DNA of 59,023 bases. Source: Algoriphagus sp. (GTDB taxonomy: Bacteria; Bacteroidota; Bacteroidia; Cytophagales; Cyclobacteriaceae). Below the pieces are notes generated by a model that had not been told where the DNA came from, ran no database searches, and saw nothing but the letters and a program-made list of their open reading frames with translations. Of the stretch, positions 9,753-17,140 are shown piece after piece; within the stretch, counting starts at the first letter, position 1, and each line of letters starts with the position of its first letter. A program made the position numbers and the translations under genes. The stretch lies in NCBI RefSeq assembly GCF_029254265.1, contig NZ_JAQWXX010000026.1:1-59023 (forward strand). Direction: 5' to 3'.

Positions 9753-10120
9753 CACTTTTTCTGATTTAACTGGTCTTCAATTATACTTTTTAAATCTAGC
9801 AACTCCTCTTCGGAGAGTTCGGTCTTCCTAGTGAAAAAAGAGGCGAATTGTCCGGGAGAATCATTAAAGAAGTTTTTGATCAGTCCGTTTATATGCTTAC
9901 TGAAATAATTTTCCTTACTAACTAAAGGAAAATACTGTCTCATATTTCCCACCAAATCGTAGCCCACAAAATCTTTGTCCTGCATCCGCTTTAACAAAGT
10001 GGAAATGGTCGTTGCGGCTGGTTTTGGCTCAGGATAAACTTCTAACAAGTCTTTCATGAAAGCTTTTTTAAGCTCCCATAAATGATTCATTAGCTCCTCT
10101 TCAGTTTTCGATAATTTCAT
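9752..10120 (-). CDS. BlaI/MecI/CopY family transcriptional repressor
   Basis: This 122-residue winged-helix repressor begins MKLSKTEEELMNHLWEL and contains TTISTLLKRMQDKDFV, the typical BlaI DNA-recognition region. A C-terminal dimerisation segment contains the likely protease-sensitive part. I prefer the ATG at 10120 over the upstream TTG at 10129. It gives the usual family N-terminus and leaves a short leader after the promoter. It overlaps the M56 gene start, the classic sensor-repressor pairing. Two operator-like palindromes upstream indicate autoregulation. Confidence 0.9.
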   Translation of the reverse strand: MKLSKTEEELMNHLWELKKAFMKDLLEVYPEPKPAATTISTLLKRMQDKDFVGYDLVGNMRQYFPLVSKENYFSKHINGLIKNFFNDSPGQFASFFTRKTELSEEELLDLKSIIEDQLNQKK

Positions 10121-10135
10121 AGACTTCAAAAGTAT

Positions 10136-10178
10136 TTCTACAAATGTAGAAGACTATTATTATTCTACAAGTGTAGAA
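10136..10178 (-). promoter_or_regulatory. Twin BlaI operators overlying the blaI-M56 promoter
   Basis: Two 16-bp dyads share the arms TTCTACA/TGTAGAA: 10136-10151 (centre AA) and 10163-10178 (centre AG), 27 bases apart. The core TACAnnTGTA is the known BlaI/MecI operator core. Read on the minus strand, 10148-10141 is TACATTTG, a match to the Bacteroidetes -7 box TAnnTTTG. CTTG at 10171-10168 sits 19 bases further up, as a near match to the -33 box TTTG. Each operator thus covers one promoter box, so a bound repressor would block transcription of its own operon. Confidence 0.85.
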
Positions 10179-10427
10179 GTAAAAAATATTAGATACTTGA
10201 TTTATCTTTTTTAATTGCCATTGGGTGTAAAACTTTGAATTATCTCCTGATTCTGCTGGATTTGACAGATTTTCAATAAAAAATTCTTCAATAATGGTCA
10301 AATTCATAAATCATCTGAAAATTTTGCTTTCAACTTTTTAAGCTCATTTTTAAACTCACGGCACATAGTTGGGAGTTAAGGACAGGAAGTTTTAATTTCG
10401 GGCCTTGCTCAAGACCTAGAATACTAC

Positions 10428-13100
10428 ATGTCAGCTGAAAATATACGATTACAAGAAGACCGCCATTTCAAGAAACATTGGAAAAAATGGGGACCATACC
10501 TCACTGAAAGACAATGGGGTACTGTTCGAGAAGATTATAGTGCAGATGGCTCCGCTTGGGAGAATGTAACGCATGATGATGCTAGAAGTAAAGCCTACCG
10601 CTGGGGAGAAGAGGGGATAGCGGGTATCTCTGATCACAAGCAAAAGCTCTGCTTGGCATGGGCATTTTGGAATGGTAAAGACCCATTTATCAAAGAGCGA
10701 CTTTTTGGTCTGACTGGTAATCAGGGCAATCATGGTGAGGACGTCAAAGAGATCTACTACTACCTTGACTCTACCCCTACCCACAGCTATATGAAGATGC
10801 TTTATAAGTATCCTCAGGCAGAGTTCCCTTACCAGTCTCTCCTCCAAGAAAACCTTCGTAGAGATAAAACCAAACCGGAATACGAGTTGATCGATACCGG
10901 GATTTTTGACGAGGATCGCTACTTCGACATATTTATTGAATATGCAAAGAAAGATATCGAAGATATTGTAGCAGTCGCCACCATACACAACAGAGGTCCT
11001 GAAGAGGCTACGATTTGGGTAATGCCTACGCTTTGGTTTCGCAAAACCTGGTACACAGGGCATGAGCCGTTCATGCCAAAACTCAGTAAGCGAACTGATA
11101 ATTCAATTAAGGCTTTCAACCCCAAGTCAGGAAATTACAGCATCTCCTTTGATGGAAATCCAGAGCTGAAATTTTGCAATAACGAGACGAATCGGGAGCG
11201 GTTATATGGAATAGCCAATGAACGTAACTATCTAAAAGACGGGATCAATGATTATGTGATATCAGGAGATGATTCTCACGTTAATCCGGATGACTTTGGA
11301 ACCAAGGCAGCAGCTATTTATAAAATAACCATTCCTGCTGGGGAAAGTCATCAAATAAAATTACGCTTGCAGCACCAATTTGAGGATGAGCCACTTGAGA
11401 TTTGTAATGAATGCCTAGCCAACAGAATTATTGAAGCGGATGAATTTTACAACGAGCTTCAGGAAAGAGTTACTGATCCAGATCTTAAAAGGATTCAAAG
11501 ACAGGCTTGGGCAGGAATGCTATGGTCCAAGCAGTTTTACTATTACGATGTCGAGCGCTGGCTGGAAGGAGATCCCGGAAGATACGTACCCCCTATAGCT
11601 AGAAAGAAGGGAAGGAATGCAAATTGGAAGCACCTCCAGAATTACGATATTATCTCAATGCCTGATAAATGGGAATACCCCTGGTATGCAGCTTGGGATT
11701 TAGCTTTTCATACCATTCCTTTGGCAAGGCTGGATCCTGAGTTCGCGAAGAATCAGCTCTTAATCCTGCTCAATGAATGGTATATGCATCCAAATGGGCA
11801 AATTCCTGCATACGAATGGAACTTCTCGGATGTCAATCCTCCAGTTCATGCGTATGCAGTACAACGAGTCTATCAGATCGATAAGAAAGCGAATAATGGT
11901 GTCGGAGATCAGGAATTCCTAGAGCGTGCACTACACAAACTCATGCTCAATTTCACTTGGTGGGTCAATCAAAAGGATTCAGATGGTCAAAATATTTTCG
12001 AAGGTGGGTTCTTGGGACTTGATAATATTTCGCTTTTCGATCGAAGTCATGCCAAATATTACAAAGGTAAGTTAGAGCAAGCCGACGGTACTTCTTGGAT
12101 GGCGATGTTTTCCTTAAACATGCTTCGTATTTCCTTAGACCTTTGCGAGTTCAATACCGTCTACCAATTTACAGCCACAAAATTTCTAGAGCACTTTCTC
12201 TACATAGCGGGAGCAATGAATAATATCTCGAAAGAGGGAATTTCACTTTGGGACGATGAGGACAATTTCTTTTACGATGTATTTCATCTCGAAGGAAAAG
12301 AGCCCAATAAACTGAAAGTACGATCAATCGTGGGACTTATTCCTCTTTTTGCAGTTGAACCTATTCGAGAAGAACTTTTTGACAAGCTTCCTGAATTCAA
12401 AAAGCGATTAGATTTTTTTCTTAGAGAAAAACCAAAACTCGCTGCTTTAGTGTCCAGTTGGATTCAGCCCGGCTACCACAAAAGACGCTTATTCTCACTA
12501 TTGAGAGGACATCGCATGAAGTCGGTTTTGCATAAAATGCTAGATTCTGAAGAATTCCTGAGTGAGTATGGAATCAGGTCTTTATCGAAATACCACGAAA
12601 AAAATCCGTATGCGATGAAAATCAACGGAGACAATCTTTCGATCAAATACACTCCAGGAGAATCAGACACAAGAATGTTTGGTGGAAACTCCAACTGGCG
12701 GGGACCAATCTGGTTTCCTATCAATTATCTAATCATTGAGTCTCTGAAAAAATTTGACTTCTATTACGGAGGTGACTTTTCAATCGAATACCCAACAGGC
12801 TCAGGGAATTTTCTGACAATGGATATCATTGCAAAAGAGCTTTCTATGCGCTGCATGAAAATCTTTATGCGAGATGAAAATGGAAATCGACCTGTCTTTG
12901 GCGCCAATGAAAAATTTCAAACTGACCCTCATTTCAAGGATTATATTCTCTTCTATGAGTATTTCCATGGTGACTCCGGCAAAGGCTTAGGGGCTTCCCA
13001 TCAAACTGGCTGGACTGGCTTGGTGTCTGAGATGATCCATAAATATTACAAAGAAAGCGAACATTTACCCAATGCCTCTACTACCCTATTTAGAAGCTAA
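10428..13100 (+). CDS. MGH1-like glycoside hydrolase, GH63-type glucosidase
   Basis: This 890-residue protein without a signal peptide is related to GH63 / mannosylglycerate-hydrolase-like (alpha/alpha)6-barrel enzymes. Recognisable blocks are EYPWYAAWDLAFHTIPLA, EWNFSDVNPPVHAYA, and near the C-terminus the diagnostic SNWRGPIWFPINYLIIESL. The N-terminal 330 residues form a beta-sandwich-like domain with WGTVREDYSADGSAWE, as in bacterial 'glucosidase' annotations of this group. It probably hydrolyses alpha-glucosides in the cytoplasm, but the substrate is not evident. Its last 29 bases overlap the rnhB start, so the two genes are probably co-transcribed without a functional link. Confidence 0.82.
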   Translation: MSAENIRLQEDRHFKKHWKKWGPYLTERQWGTVREDYSADGSAWENVTHDDARSKAYRWGEEGIAGISDHKQKLCLAWAFWNGKDPFIKERLFGLTGNQGNHGEDVKEIYYYLDSTPTHSYMKMLYKYPQAEFPYQSLLQENLRRDKTKPEYELIDTGIFDEDRYFDIFIEYAKKDIEDIVAVATIHNRGPEEATIWVMPTLWFRKTWYTGHEPFMPKLSKRTDNSIKAFNPKSGNYSISFDGNPELKFCNNETNRERLYGIANERNYLKDGINDYVISGDDSHVNPDDFGTKAAAIYKITIPAGESHQIKLRLQHQFEDEPLEICNECLANRIIEADEFYNELQERVTDPDLKRIQRQAWAGMLWSKQFYYYDVERWLEGDPGRYVPPIARKKGRNANWKHLQNYDIISMPDKWEYPWYAAWDLAFHTIPLARLDPEFAKNQLLILLNEWYMHPNGQIPAYEWNFSDVNPPVHAYAVQRVYQIDKKANNGVGDQEFLERALHKLMLNFTWWVNQKDSDGQNIFEGGFLGLDNISLFDRSHAKYYKGKLEQADGTSWMAMFSLNMLRISLDLCEFNTVYQFTATKFLEHFLYIAGAMNNISKEGISLWDDEDNFFYDVFHLEGKEPNKLKVRSIVGLIPLFAVEPIREELFDKLPEFKKRLDFFLREKPKLAALVSSWIQPGYHKRRLFSLLRGHRMKSVLHKMLDSEEFLSEYGIRSLSKYHEKNPYAMKINGDNLSIKYTPGESDTRMFGGNSNWRGPIWFPINYLIIESLKKFDFYYGGDFSIEYPTGSGNFLTMDIIAKELSMRCMKIFMRDENGNRPVFGANEKFQTDPHFKDYILFYEYFHGDSGKGLGASHQTGWTGLVSEMIHKYYKESEHLPNASTTLFRS

Positions 13101-13674
13101 TCGACTCGAAGCTGGTTGTGATGAAGTTGGCCGTGGCTGTCTTGCCGGGCCAGTAGTAGCAGCTGCAGTAATCCTGCCTTCTGACTATTCGAATCATTGG
13201 ATCAATGACTCTAAAAAGCTTGGAAAAAAACAACGGGAAGACCTGATTTCAGAAATAAAGGAAATGGCTGTCGCTTGGGAAATCGCCGAAGCATCGGTTG
13301 CTGAGATTGACAAAATCAATATTTTAAATGCCTCATTTTTAGCAATGACCCGCGCGATTCAAAATCTCGGAAAAAAACCCGAACACTTGCTCATTGACGG
13401 AAACAGATTTAGGTCTCAATTGACTATTCCATACACCTGCGTAATCAAAGGAGATGGGAAATATGCAAGCATAGCGGCAGCTTCTATTTTGGCTAAAGTT
13501 TATAGAGACAATATGATGGAAAAGCTCGCTGAAGAATTCCCTTATTACGGTTGGGAAAGAAATGCAGGCTACCCGACTAAAGCACATCGAGAAGGAATCA
13601 AAAATCATGGAGATTGCATCTGGCACCGTAAGAGCTTTAAACTTTTGAGTGATGCACTTGAACTGAAATTCTAG
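13072..13674 (+). CDS. rnhB: Ribonuclease HII
   Basis: This 200-residue enzyme cleaves the RNA strand of RNA-DNA hybrids and removes single ribonucleotides from DNA. The active-site signature GCDEVGRGCLAGPVVAAAV contains D17 and E18. LLIDGNRF carries D109, and AKVYRDNMM supplies the fourth acidic residue near 146. KYASIAAASILAK is the usual conserved RNase HII block. The length is normal. The ATG at 13072 lies inside the end of the glucosidase gene. No better start exists before the DEVGRG motif. Confidence 0.95.
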   Translation: MPLLPYLEANRLEAGCDEVGRGCLAGPVVAAAVILPSDYSNHWINDSKKLGKKQREDLISEIKEMAVAWEIAEASVAEIDKINILNASFLAMTRAIQNLGKKPEHLLIDGNRFRSQLTIPYTCVIKGDGKYASIAAASILAKVYRDNMMEKLAEEFPYYGWERNAGYPTKAHREGIKNHGDCIWHRKSFKLLSDALELKF

Positions 13675-13772
13675 CTCAAGTCTTGAAAGAGTTTATTTCC
13701 ATCTTCGGAAGTGAATAAAAACGATGCATTTGAAAAATAAGTCACTAAGAAAAAATTTCTAAAAATATTCAT

Positions 13773-13815
13773 AAAAAAAAGACCGCAAGCATCATTTGTT
13801 TGCGGTCTTTTTTTA
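13773..13815. terminator. Bidirectional rho-independent terminator
   Basis: The arms GACCGCAA and TTGCGGTC, extended by an A-run before and a T-run after, form a stable hairpin between the convergent rnhB and lipocalin-like genes. Confidence 0.85.
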
Positions 13816-13826
13816 AGAGATAGAAC

Positions 13827-14279
13827 TTACTCTTTCTCTTTTTCAATAACTCTTTCAAAAATTAATTTGCCCCCACCATTTGGATTTGAGGAAACAGGTT
13901 CTAGCACCATTCTATCCGCATCAAGTTCCAAAATCTTGGCTTCACGCATTTCTTTGCCATCGAAGATCGTCAACACGTTATCTTTTTTCAGTTCTATTTT
14001 AGCCTTTTTCATCACGATTATACTGTTTTCATAATCGGTATAAAGCAGACTATCGCCCGGAATAAAATCATACACGGTATTTTCCAATCTCGACTTGATC
14101 TTGTATTCAATATTGGCTCGCATGGCCGAATCGGAGGATTGGTATTGAGGAGATTTTTTAACTCTTTCAATTCCATCAAAGTAAACAAGTTGCCATTTTC
14201 CAAGAAGTTGTTGCAATTGGATCTCAGCAGTACCAAGAGTTACTGCGAAAAGAAGCGAGAAGATAAAAGATAGATTCAT
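13827..14279 (-). CDS. Small exported protein, lipocalin-like
   Basis: This 150-residue protein has an N-terminal signal peptide (FIFSLLFAVTLGTAE). It is followed by LLGKWQLVYFDGIERV, the GxW opening strand common to lipocalin-like domains of Bacteroidota. The rest alternates short strands with charged turns and ends in KLIFERVIEKEKE. No cysteine marks it as a lipoprotein. The function is unknown. A small periplasmic ligand-binding or stress protein is the best guess. It is a single gene, bounded by a terminator at its 3' end. Confidence 0.6.
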   Translation of the reverse strand: MNLSFIFSLLFAVTLGTAEIQLQQLLGKWQLVYFDGIERVKKSPQYQSSDSAMRANIEYKIKSRLENTVYDFIPGDSLLYTDYENSIIVMKKAKIELKKDNVLTIFDGKEMREAKILELDADRMVLEPVSSNPNGGGKLIFERVIEKEKE

Positions 14280-14384
14280 ATTTCTAATAAAGACAATTAC
14301 TCTGCCAAAAAAACATAATTATTTGATATTCAAACAAAATCGAAATACGTAACAAATTCAAATAGATGAAATACAAAAAATTAA

Positions 14385-14894
14385 TTACTGAACTACCTTA
14401 CTATCTAAAAACGGTAGCCATTCCTCAGCTTGACGTTCTGCATATTCTGCTAAAAAATAGGACAAGGTAGGCTTAAATGGGACCGTTTTGAGATGAAGCC
14501 CAACCTGTTCGGGAGACTTATCTCCTTTAATCACATTACATCGGTGGCAAGCTGTGACTAAATTGACCCAATTGGATTTACCACCTTTTGACCTTGGGAT
14601 AACATGGTCTAGCGTGAGTTGTTTTTTACTTCCACAATACTGGCATTCCCCTTTATCTCTTCGGAAAAGATTGTTTCTATTTAAAAGGACTCCACGAAAA
14701 GGGATGTTTTTATAATGATTCAAGCAAATTACCGCAGGATAATCGTAGCTTCTTGTCACTGTTCGAATCTTCAATAATTCGTAAACTGAAAGACAGCTCG
14801 CTTTCTCCAAAAGTAAAAGCACTATAGCTTTTTGTGGCGTGATGACAGCCACTGGGGAGTGATCTAGATTAAGTACCAATACCCGCTTTTCCAT
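14385..14894 (-). CDS. HNH endonuclease
   Basis: This 169-residue protein has an N-terminal HNH-associated domain (VLVLNLDHSPVAVITPQKAI) and an HNH core: CQYCGSKKQLTLDHVIPRS, then WVNLVTACHRCNVIKGD. Two CxxC pairs bind structural zinc and DH and N are the catalytic residues. It belongs to the widespread single-copy bacterial HNH proteins of unknown biological role, probably DNA repair or housekeeping rather than a restriction enzyme. The start at 14894 lies one base from the stop of the upstream gene. A longer open frame extending to 15035 would overlap that gene and is not used. Confidence 0.88.
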   Translation of the reverse strand: MEKRVLVLNLDHSPVAVITPQKAIVLLLLEKASCLSVYELLKIRTVTRSYDYPAVICLNHYKNIPFRGVLLNRNNLFRRDKGECQYCGSKKQLTLDHVIPRSKGGKSNWVNLVTACHRCNVIKGDKSPEQVGLHLKTVPFKPTLSYFLAEYAERQAEEWLPFLDSKVVQ

Positions 14895-14895
14895 G

Positions 14896-15693
14896 CTAAT
14901 CCAATATACTTCGAGATTCCAAAACGAGCTGTTTACCGGGAATGTTTTTCGCAAAAGATAGCCATTCATCAAAATCCGAAACCCGCATTCGATTGTCCAT
15001 CCAAAGGACTTCCTCAGCTCCAAGGTAGATTGCAAAGCGTTGTTTTTCGATATTCGACTCAGTCAAAATCATAATATCACCCGGTAATACTTCCTCTGCA
15101 GCCACCATTTTACCCGGCAATTTCCCGGCTTTCCAAGCATAACCTGCTATCATAAAAATAAGCGGAAAAGCTTGCTCTTCGTCCAACCCAAAAATACTTC
15201 TTCCACCGGGTTGAAAAGGGGAGTTGATGTATTTTGTGGCAATTTCTATTAGCTGATCTCTGTCAGCACGAAAAGCATGACTACGAACTGAGCCTGTAAA
15301 GCCGATATGATCTCGCCAATTGAAAAGTTCTAGATCTGAAAAATGAAGACGGCTTCCGGGAAGTAAATAAAGGTTAGTACCTAGATATTCAATTGCAGCT
15401 ATGGGGCTGGTAACAATCTGAAAATCATTCGTTAAATAGATCTGATAATCGTTGGCAGGAATTTCCTTGAGCAACTTAGAAGGAATATACCCGCTAAACC
15501 CTGTATCCTCATAGAGAATCTTGAACCATTGCTGATCATTACTCACAGTGATGACTCTGTAGCATTCCCCAAACAATAGCTGGGTCACCAATGCAGAATC
15601 AAATGTCGGTTGGCGGTAAATTGGAAGGATCGTTTGTCGGCAGATCCCAAAAACATCAGTTAAGGGCCATTCGCTGAATTTCTCTTTTTGCAT
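14896..15693 (-). CDS. NlpC/P60-like protein with SH3 domain, catalytic residues missing
   Basis: This 265-residue protein carries a bacterial SH3-like region (about residues 15-80, WFKILYEDTGFSGYIPSKL) and then an NlpC/P60 (C40) fold. The family normally has a GIDCSGF motif, but here the aligned segment reads GGRSIFGLDEEQAFPL, so the nucleophilic Cys is replaced by Glu. The expected histidine region reads RFAIYLGAEEVLWMD, with Arg where the usual HVGIYLG histidine stands and no second His. It therefore looks like a full-length but inactive peptidase, perhaps a peptidoglycan-binding regulator. No signal peptide is visible. It overlaps smpB by 38 bases and abuts the HNH gene, so it is in one operon with them. 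Confidence 0.75.
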   Translation of the reverse strand: MQKEKFSEWPLTDVFGICRQTILPIYRQPTFDSALVTQLLFGECYRVITVSNDQQWFKILYEDTGFSGYIPSKLLKEIPANDYQIYLTNDFQIVTSPIAAIEYLGTNLYLLPGSRLHFSDLELFNWRDHIGFTGSVRSHAFRADRDQLIEIATKYINSPFQPGGRSIFGLDEEQAFPLIFMIAGYAWKAGKLPGKMVAAEEVLPGDIMILTESNIEKQRFAIYLGAEEVLWMDNRMRVSDFDEWLSFAKNIPGKQLVLESRSILD

Positions 15694-16123
15694 CTTTTTC
15701 CTTCAAATCCTGTCGCTTGTCATGAGTTTTCTTTCCTCGACCCAGCGCAATTTCCATTTTTGCTAAGCCTCGGTCGTTGATAAATATACGAACTGGAATG
15801 ATTGTAAGCCCTTTTTCCTGAGACTTAGTTTGGAGTTTTTCAAGTTCTCGCTTGCTCAGAAGTAGCTTTCGATCTCGAATCGCAACGTGATTGTAACTAG
15901 CAGCCATTGAATAGGGTGCGATATGCATCTGTCTCACGTAAAGTTCATCGTCAAGAAAAATGCAGAACGATTCTGTAAGCGAGACTTTCCCTTCCCGGAT
16001 TGATTTGATTTCGGTACCCTTCAAGACCATTCCGGCCACATAGGTATCCACAAACTCAAACTGAAAGCTAGCTTTCTTATTCTTGATGTTAACGATTTTA
16101 TCAAATTTGGAATCCTTGGCCAT
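15656..16123 (-). CDS. smpB: SsrA-binding protein SmpB
   Basis: This is the 155-residue partner of tmRNA in trans-translation; it brings tmRNA to stalled ribosomes. The conserved core includes GMVLKGTEIKSIREGKVSL, the YxMAASYNH region and ALGRGKKTHDKRQDLKEKD, the basic C-terminal tail that enters the mRNA channel. The length is normal for Bacteroidota. It starts three bases after tsaD ends and overlaps the following gene at its 3' end. tmRNA itself is not seen in the window. Confidence 0.96.
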   Translation of the reverse strand: MAKDSKFDKIVNIKNKKASFQFEFVDTYVAGMVLKGTEIKSIREGKVSLTESFCIFLDDELYVRQMHIAPYSMAASYNHVAIRDRKLLLSKRELEKLQTKSQEKGLTIIPVRIFINDRGLAKMEIALGRGKKTHDKRQDLKEKDAKREIQRMALN

Positions 16124-16126
16124 GGA

Positions 16127-17140
16127 TCAGAGTTTCATTTTAGCAAGTGGAGTCACATCCAGTGATGAAAAGTCTCCCTTGAGATATTTGTAATGAGCGG
16201 CTATGGCTATCATCGCCGCATTGTCTGTACAGTATTCGAATTTTGGAATGAATAAGTTCCATCCCTTTTTTTGCGCTAGATCTGAAAGTGTATCTCTCAG
16301 GCCTGAATTCGCAGAAACTCCTCCCGCTATAGCAATTTCTTTTACTCCATACTCCTTTACCGCCGCCATCAATTTGATAAGCAACATTTCAATCAGAGAA
16401 TACTGAATGCTTGCGCAAAGATCAGATAGATTTTCATCTATGAAGTTTGGATTCACTTTCAATTGATCACGTAGAAAATATAAAACTGCCGTTTTGATAC
16501 CACTGAAAGAGTAATTCAATCCAGGCATTCTAGTGATCGGAAATGCAAATGCTTTTGGGTTTCCTTCCTTAGCATAGCGGTCGATCAAAGGACCTCCAGG
16601 ATATGGCAAACCGAGTAATTTTGCGGTTTTATCAAATGCCTCTCCTACCGCATCATCCTGAGTTTCTCCGATTACAGTCATATCAAGATGATCTTTCACA
16701 AGTACTAATTGCGTATGCCCACCACTTACTGTCAAACAGATGAATGGGAATTGGGGTTTTGGTTCATCTATAAAATGAGCCAAAATATGCGCTTGCATGT
16801 GATTTACTTCTATCAAAGGAATCCCTCGGGCGTAAGCCAAGGCTTTCGCGAAACTAACTCCAACCAACAGCGAGCCCATCAAACCAGGCCCACGAGTAAA
16901 AGCGATCGCACTGAGTTCATCTTTACTAATTCCGGAGGAAAAAATCGCCTCCTGAACCACTGGGACAAGATTTTCCTGATGAGCACGTGATGCCAACTCG
17001 GGAACTACCCCTCCGTATTTTTCATGTACTGATTGTGTCGCGACAATATTATTAAGTACTTTGCCGTCTTTAATAATTGAGGCTGAAGTCTCATCACAAG
17101 AAGACTCGATTGCTAAAATAACGATATTGTTGGTACCCAT
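16127..17140 (-). CDS. tsaD: tRNA N6-adenosine threonylcarbamoyltransferase TsaD
   Basis: This 337-residue ASKHA-fold enzyme transfers the threonylcarbamoyl group to A37 of ANN-decoding tRNAs, together with TsaB and TsaE. The start region ILAIESSCDETSA is the universal signature. The metal ligands H114 and H118 lie in EVNHMQAHILAH. GEAFDKTAKLLGLPYPGG and GGVSANSGLR are also typical. It is the first gene of the minus-strand cluster with smpB, the NlpC/P60-like gene and the HNH gene. Its ATG shares base 17140 with the TTG start of the divergent tamB-like gene. Confidence 0.96.
   Translation of the reverse strand: MGTNNIVILAIESSCDETSASIIKDGKVLNNIVATQSVHEKYGGVVPELASRAHQENLVPVVQEAIFSSGISKDELSAIAFTRGPGLMGSLLVGVSFAKALAYARGIPLIEVNHMQAHILAHFIDEPKPQFPFICLTVSGGHTQLVLVKDHLDMTVIGETQDDAVGEAFDKTAKLLGLPYPGGPLIDRYAKEGNPKAFAFPITRMPGLNYSFSGIKTAVLYFLRDQLKVNPNFIDENLSDLCASIQYSLIEMLLIKLMAAVKEYGVKEIAIAGGVSANSGLRDTLSDLAQKKGWNLFIPKFEYCTDNAAMIAIAAHYKYLKGDFSSLDVTPLAKMKL

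Noticed and set aside
10449..11063. 204-codon minus-strand frame within the GH63-like gene
   Set aside because: Antisense to a well-supported gene; the codon pattern and content do not look like a protein.
14895..15035. Longer N-terminus for the HNH gene (start at 15035)
   Set aside because: It would lie inside the preceding gene, while the ATG at 14894 gives the normal family start one base after that gene's stop.
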